Part shown: positions 29,489 through 35,474 of the stretch, piece after piece
Layout: the number at the start of each line of letters is the position of its first letter
Position numbering within the stretch: the first letter of the stretch is position 1
Source: Triparma columacea
Taxonomy: Eukaryota; Sar; Bolidophyceae; Parmales; Triparmaceae
Assembly (NCBI GenBank): GCA_030267965.1
Contig: BRYA01000296.1
Location: 64,676 to 100,149, forward strand
Reading direction: 5' to 3'
DNA: 35,474 nt
The notes under the pieces: model-generated
The model's database searches: none
Seen by the model: only the letters and a program-made list of their open reading frames with translations
Told to the model about the DNA's origin: nothing
Position numbers and translations under genes: made by a program

Positions 29489-31075
29489 ATGGTCGACTAC
29501 GGTGGTTGTGGTACAGTTTCAATGAAGGACATGTGCGATGGAACAATGCGACGCTCTAGAAGCCTTTCCTTTGGATCTCCCTCGTCATCAAGGACCGTCG
29601 GGGTGGTGGGGCTGGCGATCCTAACCTTTTACAGTGTGTCTGGGGGACCTTTTGGGAGCGAAGCAACGGTTGCCTATGCAGGTCCCGCTTATACGCTGCT
29701 TGGGTACACGATCTTCCCCCTGCTGTGGTCTATTCCCGAAGCCCTCGTGGTCGCTGAGCTCTCCAGCACTTACCCTGAGTCCTCAGGCTTCGTGGCCTGG
29801 GTGGAGGAGGCCTTCGGCCACAAGCTCGCAAATGTCGAAGGCTACCTCAGCTGGATTAGTGGTGTCACGGACAATTCACTGTACCCGGTGTTGTTCCTCA
29901 AGTACATTTTGTCGGATCTGGAGAAGGAGAGCTTCGATGGTGACGGAGATGATATCAACCTTTTTTCCTATAACATTTTCACAAGGTGGCTGATGCTGAC
30001 AACAATGATTACGCTGCTGGGGTTCATCAACTACAGGGGGCTCACCATTGTTTCTACAACTGCCGTCATTGTCTGCGTGCTCAGTCTGATGCCCTTTTTC
30101 GTCCTTATTTGCGCCTGTATACCAAAGATCGACGTCTCCAACTTTATGGTCGTTCCAGAGGGGGAATGGGGTGGACTTAAGCAGATCGAATGGTCTTCAT
30201 TCCTCAACGTCCTCTTCTGGAACCTTAACTATTGGGATTCTGCCAGCATCTTCAGCGGGGACGTCAAGGACCCAGCGAAGACGTACCCTCGCGCCCTCTC
30301 CTACGCCCTGCTCATGGTGACGCTCGGCTATCTCCTCCCCCTCCTCGTGGGGATCGGTGCCAGTACGGCTGACTGGAAGGATTGGGACGACGGGTACTTC
30401 GAGGTCGTGGGGAGGGAGGTGGGCGGGAGGTGGCTGGGGGTCTGGATCGTCGCAGGGGCGGGTATAAGCAATGTGGGACTGTACTGCGCGGAGATGGGGA
30501 GCGATTCATACCAGCTTATGGGGATGGCGGACAGGGGATTGCTACCTAAGGCTTTGGGGAGGAGGAGTAAGTACGGGACGCCCACCATGGGCATCCTGGT
30601 GGGATCCGTTGGCTGCATGATCTTCTCGCTCTTCGACTTTAACGAGTTGATCGAGATGGTGAACTTTCTGTACATTTTTGCCCAGTTCTTGGAGTTCGCC
30701 GCCTTCATCAAGCTAAGGGTGAGCGCCCCGAATGTCTATCGTCCCTTCAAAATTCCCTTGGGCACCCGAGGCTGTGTGATTATGTTGAGCTTTCCCACGC
30801 TGTTCATGTTCGTAATGATGACGCTGGGGTCGGCAAAGACTTGGGCAGTCTGCACCACTTTGGTGCTGTTTGGCGTGGTATTTTTTTGGTTCATGGACAT
30901 AGCAAGGGAGAGGCGGTGGGTAGAATTTGAGGAACTCGTGAGGGAGGATGAATTAGACGGAAGGAGGGGGGGAGGGGGAGGTGAGGTGGGGGTTGGGGAA
31001 GAGGGGGACGACTTGCTTAGAAGAGGAGGTGGAAATTGTGGTGGGAGGACTATTGAACAGCAGGGTGTTGTGTGA
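29489..31075 (+). CDS. Polyamine/amino-acid permease, APC superfamily (plant PUT-like)
   Basis: Single-exon gene, 528 residues, with about twelve hydrophobic segments. Helix 1 carries the unwound substrate-site motif of the APC superfamily, FYSVSGGPFGSEATVAYAGP (48-67). Next come LLGYTIFPLLWSIPEALVVA, STYPESSGFVAWVEEAFG and WISGVTDNSLYPVLFLKYI, and later WNLNYWDSASIFSGDVKDPA and PTMGILVGSVGCMIFSLFDF. This series is characteristic of plant PUT polyamine-uptake carriers and related protist polyamine/arginine permeases, which use a cation gradient to import substrate. The ATG at 29489 is the first in frame. The cytoplasmic tail is Gly/Glu-rich with no domain. Family assignment is firm; polyamine specificity is by similarity of pattern only. 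It is convergent with the next gene, 52 bp apart. Confidence 0.9.
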   Translation: MVDYGGCGTVSMKDMCDGTMRRSRSLSFGSPSSSRTVGVVGLAILTFYSVSGGPFGSEATVAYAGPAYTLLGYTIFPLLWSIPEALVVAELSSTYPESSGFVAWVEEAFGHKLANVEGYLSWISGVTDNSLYPVLFLKYILSDLEKESFDGDGDDINLFSYNIFTRWLMLTTMITLLGFINYRGLTIVSTTAVIVCVLSLMPFFVLICACIPKIDVSNFMVVPEGEWGGLKQIEWSSFLNVLFWNLNYWDSASIFSGDVKDPAKTYPRALSYALLMVTLGYLLPLLVGIGASTADWKDWDDGYFEVVGREVGGRWLGVWIVAGAGISNVGLYCAEMGSDSYQLMGMADRGLLPKALGRRSKYGTPTMGILVGSVGCMIFSLFDFNELIEMVNFLYIFAQFLEFAAFIKLRVSAPNVYRPFKIPLGTRGCVIMLSFPTLFMFVMMTLGSAKTWAVCTTLVLFGVVFFWFMDIARERRWVEFEELVREDELDGRRGGGGGEVGVGEEGDDLLRRGGGNCGGRTIEQQGVV

Positions 31076-31127
31076 ACTGAAATACAAAATAGGTGTCGTG
31101 TGAACTTTAATACAAAATAGAAGGGCT

Positions 31128-32127
31128 TTACTTTTGCTTTTTGTCGTCGCTGTCATCATCTGGGAGGGCAGCAGTGGACTTTAGCCTTTCCAAACTCTCC
31201 GCCGCCAACTCAGCCAACTCCCAAAGCCCCTTGTCCTGCAAACAGGACTTGAAGATTGCCATCTTCACAACGCAATGCTTCCCACACGCGCGTTCGATCG
31301 TCTTGATTCTCTGGAGGAGCTTCTACGACGAGCAAAAGCGAGCCGTTCATGTGTGCGTGGGCGGGTGTTGCGATAAATGTGTTAAAATTTCTGGTGGTGG
31401 ATGTTGTTTCTTCGCCTCTCTTTTGTGCTCACCTTCTCCGTCATCGTCCTTACTCTCATCGCGCAGTGCTCGTAGCTGGCGGTAGGGTTCTCCATGGCCG
31501 CCTTGGAGTAACCCGCCTTGGCGACCTCATTGGCAGCCTTGAGGCGGGCCTCACGGCACTCGACAACGCGGGCCTCACGCTCCTCCTGGATCTCCTCGGC
31601 CGTAACGGGGAGAGACAGCTCGCCGCCGTCGGGAGTGAGCCCCTTGAGACGGAGGGACTTGCGGGAGCCTTCCGTGGTATCTGCGTTGCCCTTCTTCTTC
31701 TTTCTTTTCTTCTTTTCGATGCCCAAATTCACCTTTCTCTTCTTGCTCAAGTTGATGGCATTATTCTGCAACGGGGGATGGGTGTGGTAAGCTTAGCAGA
31801 AATCGGCACAGGAAGGAAAGGGCAGCAACCAATTCTCACCTCATCCCCATTCTCCTCCTCCTCCTCCTCCTCCTTCTCATCGCCACTGTCATCATACTCG
31901 CTCCCACTCTTGTCGTCCTCGTCGGCATCATCTTCTTCGTCATTCTCAATAACCTTGACACCCCTCGCCCTGAGGTTGGACACCTTCATCTCAAACTCTG
32001 AGATCAAGCCAAGGTTGAAGAGCAGGAGATTGTTGGACTCGATCTTGCTAGCGCGCAGCCCCTCGTACGCGGTCAGGGTGTCACCAGGGATCAGCGTGAG
32101 ACCGGCAATGCTCTCCGATGCTGACAT
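31128..32127 (-). CDS. Charged, probably nuclear protein of unknown function
   Basis: Exons 32127-31840, 31765-31433 and 31322-31128, all phase 0, give 271 residues. The N-terminus (MSASESIAGLTLIPGDTLTA) leads to a helical segment (SEFEMKVSNLRARGVKVI), then an acidic run (DEEDDADEDDKSGSEYDD, EEEEEEENGDE), then a basic cluster resembling a nuclear localisation signal (KKRKVNLGIEKKKRKKKKG) and SRKSLRLKGLTPDG. The second half is long helix (EEIQEEREARVVECREARLK, ERACGKHCVVKMAIFKSCLQ). Acidic-plus-basic composition suggests a chromatin or nucleolar role, but no named domain is recognised. It shares a ~410-bp upstream interval with the prenyltransferase gene. Confidence 0.75.
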
Positions 32128-32536
32128 AACTTTTAACTTTTTGGAGTCTGGGATAGCGGAGGGAAAGCCCGAGGATTTGGAGATGTTCTTGAGGTTAAAA
32201 GAACGATTGAAGGGTAGTCAGCGAGCTAATTGCTGGGCGATTGCTGCGTTGAGATAGAAATAGGCGTCCGCGAGGCTGAAATCGAGAGCTGTGGATCTGC
32301 CTTTTTTTTTTGGGTAAAAAGTGAAGCAACTGAGATGTGAGTAAATTCGTCGATTGACGATAGATTGAATAACCTCAAAACTTACACTTAGCAATTATGC
32401 CGCTGAAAACGACGTTTGGGAGGCGTAGACTCAACATTAGCTTAAATAAGTTCACCTCTTACCGAATTCGCTCCCATTTTCACAGCCGCTTTTCTCCCCA
32501 TTTTGTCACACTTCGCAGCCCCTGATAGTAGTTTCG
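32128..32536. other. Divergent intergenic region
   Basis: 409 bp between two divergent start codons, AT-richer than the flanking genes, with a T run at about 32301-32310. It must hold both promoters; no specific element or RNA gene is seen. Confidence 0.4.
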
Positions 32537-33475
32537 ATGTTTGACGTTCAAGCTGCATTCCCAGACATCGAGCCAATCCCTCAAGACGATGGACCCCATC
32601 CAATCTGTGCAATTCAATATCCAGCGCATTTTAACATGGTCATGGGGTACTTCCGCGCTTGCTTGGCGACCGAGGAGCTCAGCGAGAGGACACTGAGGCT
32701 AACCGCCGAGGTTATCGATACGAACCCTGCCAACTACACGGCCTGGCACTGCAGGAGGAAGTGTCTTGCTGCCCTCAGGAAGGGGCTGGCTGAGGAGATG
32801 GAGTTCACCACGGAGGCCGGGGGGGACAACCCCAAGAACTACCAGATCTGGTACCACAGGAGGGCCATCCTCGACGAGCACTTCGGGAAGAAGGAGGACG
32901 GGGAAGAGGAGCTCTTGTACGTAGACAAGGTGTTAGAGGAGGACGCCAAGAACTACCATGCCTGGTCTCACAGACAGTATATCATCGAGAAATTCGAGCT
33001 TTGGGATGGGGAGGTCGCATACGTGGAGAAGAAGATCGACTCGGACATCAGGAATAACAGTGCTTGGAATCAGCGCTGGTTCGCCGTCCACCTCAAGGCC
33101 TCCAAGGATGGGGGGGGGAAATACAGCGCCCGGGGGGAGGTCGATTACGCGCTCGAGATCGCGAGGAAAGACTTCCACAATGAGTCGCCATTCCGGTACC
33201 TCCTCGGTATCCTCCAGGAGTGCTGGTGTGGAGAGAGCAAGGTAAATGAGGGGGAGGAGGACGTCAAGAAGCTCACGGGGGAAGTCAGGGAGAAGCTGGC
33301 GGAAATGAAGGATCAGGGCAGCTCGCACGTTCATACAGCCCTGGTCGACATTGCGACGAAGGAGGGAGACAAGGAAGAGGCGAAGAGGCTGTGCGAGGAA
33401 CTCAGGGACAAGCTAGATGTAATCAGAGCCAAATATTGGGAAAAACAGATCCAAAAGATGGGAGGAGGAAAGTGA
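32537..33475 (+). CDS. FNTA: Protein farnesyl-/geranylgeranyltransferase type I alpha subunit
   Basis: Single-exon gene, 312 residues. It is the alpha subunit shared by protein farnesyltransferase and geranylgeranyltransferase I, which attach isoprenoids to CAAX-box proteins such as small GTPases in the cytosol. The PFTA helical repeats are clear: NPANYTAWHCRR (63-74), NPKNYQIWYHRR (98-109), DAKNYHAWSHRQ (136-147), DIRNNSAWNQRW (170-181), and a more diverged FHNESPFRYLLGIL. Length fits the family (about 300-380). RAB geranylgeranyltransferase alpha is less likely, as it usually has additional domains. The beta subunit is not in this window. The start at 32537 is the first ATG and gives the expected N-terminal lead of about 55 residues. 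Confidence 0.92.
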   Translation: MFDVQAAFPDIEPIPQDDGPHPICAIQYPAHFNMVMGYFRACLATEELSERTLRLTAEVIDTNPANYTAWHCRRKCLAALRKGLAEEMEFTTEAGGDNPKNYQIWYHRRAILDEHFGKKEDGEEELLYVDKVLEEDAKNYHAWSHRQYIIEKFELWDGEVAYVEKKIDSDIRNNSAWNQRWFAVHLKASKDGGGKYSARGEVDYALEIARKDFHNESPFRYLLGILQECWCGESKVNEGEEDVKKLTGEVREKLAEMKDQGSSHVHTALVDIATKEGDKEEAKRLCEELRDKLDVIRAKYWEKQIQKMGGGK

Positions 33476-34171
33476 TGTTTCGTTTGACTCCGAGGGATGA
33501 GGGCATGGGACTGGACATATCGGCGTCAACAGATGTTACTCCTTTGGAACTATTTTTCGTCTTTTACCTCCCTTCAATCATTCCCCTCCGTCAATCGTCC
33601 CCCCCCTTGCGCCCCCCCCTCCATCCAATGACCCCCCTCCGCTCCATTGGAACCCTCTTCACTGCTCACCTCTACACTTTTTTTCACACTTTCCCCAAAA
33701 ACTAATATTATATATTACCGAAACCGAATTCACAACAGATTTTAATCTACAACTGGGTTTCTGGTGAGTCTCTGCGACTATTGCGCTCTTATGTCCATAT
33801 CAGGAGCCATTTGCTTAATATTTCCGGAGAAGCACGCTAGAATAGGGCAAAGGACGAATAGGATGTGTTTTTGCTTCTCTCCCCCCCGCTGCTCTTCGAT
33901 CATGCTAGGCTTTTTGCAGGGGCCTGAAGTAGCCACATGTTCAAGATCCATCCTTTTCCGATCGTAACTTTCTCAGCTGTATAGAATATCGATACATGGC
34001 GCCTGAAATCGGGGCTAAAAGGTGCGATTTGCTTGGCCTGCTTGGATTCTTACCCAGCCACCTCACTTGAATTCTTCACAGATAAAGCTACATCTTCGCT
34101 AATTTCCTAGGTGTATCGACGAATTGACTCAAAGGACGACGACATAAATTGTTGATAATTCACCTCTTTCC
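33476..34171. other. Intergenic region, no supported gene
   Basis: About 700 bp. The first part is C-rich (33590-33640), followed by a short AT stretch (ATATTATATATTA near 33703-33716). Open frames here are short and lack splice context or motifs. No tRNA- or rRNA-like structure was seen. Confidence 0.5.
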
Positions 34172-35474
34172 ATGGCCTCTCCATTCTCTCCAGGAGATTG
34201 TCATGACCATTTCCCCACCTTCCATGGCTCCAAGCCGTCCAAGAGTTTGAGTCGAGGGCTTACAGACGAGACGGACCCTGAGGTAGCCACGGGAGCATCC
34301 CATGACGTAAACTCTTGCAACATGCCGGAGCTCAAGGGTAATCTCCAAAGGTCAGCCTCTATGCGTTGGAATGTAGGGGGAGGGAGTAAGGCAGCTTTGG
34401 TGGTCCTCTCCCTCATCGTTGTCCTCTGCCTCTCAACTGTAGATGCCCTTGTTGGACAAGACCACGCGAAAGGTAAGCAAGAGGTGGTGGAGGGTATGAG
34501 GGGACGTTGGTTTGTGCTGCATGTAGATTATTCTAACCGCCTTTGTTGTGGACTCCGCTCTCTGTAGTCCCCGCGACGAGCACTTCCTCCAACGTCCACT
34601 TCCACCCTACAGGCCAACTCTATTGGCTCAAGGACGATGCTGACACCAGGGCCTCCGACCTCTTCGGTTGCATGTCCGTCCCCGGCGAGGAGGTTTACTT
34701 GAACGGAACACTTGCTTCAGAGGTCTTCGATATCGCCCCTTCCTCCCCAAGGAATTTGGAGGACAACCGCACCCCGACCCCCTGCACGTCCGTCCCCGGC
34801 GAGGAGGTTTGGTTGAATCGAACACTCGCTTCAGAGGTCTTCGATATCGCCCCTTCCTCCCCAAGGAATTTGGAGGACAACCGCACCACGACCCCCTGCA
34901 CGTCCGTCCCCGGCAAGGAGGTTTGGTTGAATCGAACACTCGCCTCAGAGGCCTTCGATACCGCCCCTTTCTCCCCGAGGCGTTTGGAGGACAACCGCAC
35001 CCCGACCCCCTGCACGTCCGTTCCTGGCGAGGAGGTTTGGTTGAATCGAACACTCGCCTCAGAGGCCTTCGATACCGCCCCTTTCTCCCCGAGGCGTTTG
35101 GAGGACAACCGCACTCCGACCCCCTGCACGTCCGTCCCCGGCAAGGAGGTTTGGTTGAATCGAACACTTGCTTCAGAGGTTTTCGATACCGCCCCTTCCT
35201 CCCCGAGGCATATGGAGGACAACCGCACCTCGACCCCCTGCACGTCCATCCCCGGCAAGGAGGTTTGGTTGAATCGAACACTCGCCTCAGACGTCTCCGA
35301 AACCGCCCCTTTCTCCCCGAGGCATATGGAGGACAAACGTACCACGACCCCCTGCACGTCCGTCCCCGGCAAGGAGGTTTGGTTGAATCGAACACTTGCT
35401 TCAGAGGTTTTCGATACCGCCCCTTCCTCCCCGAGGCATATGGAGGACAACCGCACCTCGACCCCCTGCACGTC
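34172..35474 (+). CDS. Membrane-anchored protein with 38-residue tandem repeats (3' end outside window)
   Basis: Exon 1 is 34172-34472 and exon 2 starts at 34568 (GTAAG donor, TGTAG acceptor, phase 1) and stays open to the window edge: 401 residues visible, incomplete. The N-terminus is polar and Ser-rich, then one hydrophobic helix near 71-92 (AALVVLSLIVVLCLSTVDAL) acts as signal anchor, so the rest is probably lumenal or extracellular. After HPTGQLYWLKDDADTRASDL the protein becomes 38-residue repeats (PGEEVWLNRTLASEVFD, then APSSPRNLEDNRTPTPCTSV). Each full repeat has two N-x-T glycosylation sequons and one Cys, fitting a heavily glycosylated surface or wall protein. The start has a CCATGG context. 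No known family is recognised. The opposite strand is also open across the repeats, but it lacks such targeting features. Confidence 0.7.
34688..35474 (+). repeat. 114-bp tandem repeat array, about seven copies, open at the window edge
   Basis: The landmark GAGGTTTGGTTGAATCGAAC recurs every 114 bp (GTTTGG at 34807, 34921, 35035, 35149, 35263, 35377; a variant GTTTAC at 34693). Since 114 is a multiple of three, frames stay open on both strands. Two sub-types alternate, with CCAAGGAATTTGG or CCGAGGCGTTTGG/CCGAGGCATATGG. Confidence 0.97.

Noticed and set aside
33764..33967. 67-codon plus-strand frame in the intergenic region
   Set aside because: No ATG context, splice signal, domain or targeting signal supports it.
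34628..35471. Two long minus-strand open frames (over 250 codons) across the 114-bp repeats
   Set aside because: They exist because the repeat length is a multiple of three. The plus frame has a signal anchor, an in-phase intron and glycosylation sequons, and is preferred.

Overview
This window looks like nuclear DNA of a photosynthetic eukaryotic microalga, most likely a marine stramenopile of the diatom/bolidophyte kind. That assignment is an inference. The support is: genes broken by short introns with a strong GTGAG/GTAAG donor preference and CAG/TAG acceptors; a protein with a signal peptide, a following transit region and a twin-arginine segment, as expected for a thylakoid-lumen protein of a secondary red plastid; and a gene mix (TEY-type MAP kinase, BspA-repeat/cysteine-rich membrane protein, DUF1800-DUF1501 fusion, Orai-like protein, plant-PUT-like permease, algal-type glycosyltransferase). 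All exon models were made by hand from splice signals and reading-phase agreement.

Layout. 1-2240: mostly non-coding, with simple repeats and a possibly decayed minus-strand gene (about 730-1790). 2241-4227: MAP kinase (+). 4410-5046 (-) and 5150-5746 (+): a divergent pair, a small CGGC-motif protein and a lumenal protein. 6013-7881 (-): unrecognised 599-residue protein. 7911-8237: duplicated promoter and 5' end of the DUF1800/DUF1501 gene, truncated. 8739-15864 (+): large 15-exon gene for a BspA-repeat, cysteine-rich, polytopic membrane protein, with a tandemly amplified exon-intron unit. 15968-16200: second copy of the promoter segment, followed by the intact DUF1800-DUF1501 gene (16162-23009, +). 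23088-25047 (-) and 25244-26196 (+): divergent PH-like/transmembrane protein and PX-domain protein. 26453-28184 (+): TPR-like plus glycosyltransferase protein. 28223-29421 (-) and 29489-31075 (+): Orai-like membrane protein and polyamine/amino-acid permease, only 67 bp apart. 31128-32127 (-): charged, probably nuclear protein. 32537-33475 (+): prenyltransferase alpha subunit. 34172-end (+): membrane-anchored protein with 38-residue tandem repeats, cut by the window edge.

The genes do not form a pathway; this is a compact eukaryotic chromosome segment with many head-to-head and tail-to-tail pairs. The most notable part is 7.9-23.0 kb. There a large repeat-built surface receptor-like gene lies between two direct copies of the DUF1800/DUF1501 promoter and 5' end, and the downstream gene is a bacterial-type DUF1800 and DUF1501 pair fused into one membrane-anchored polypeptide.
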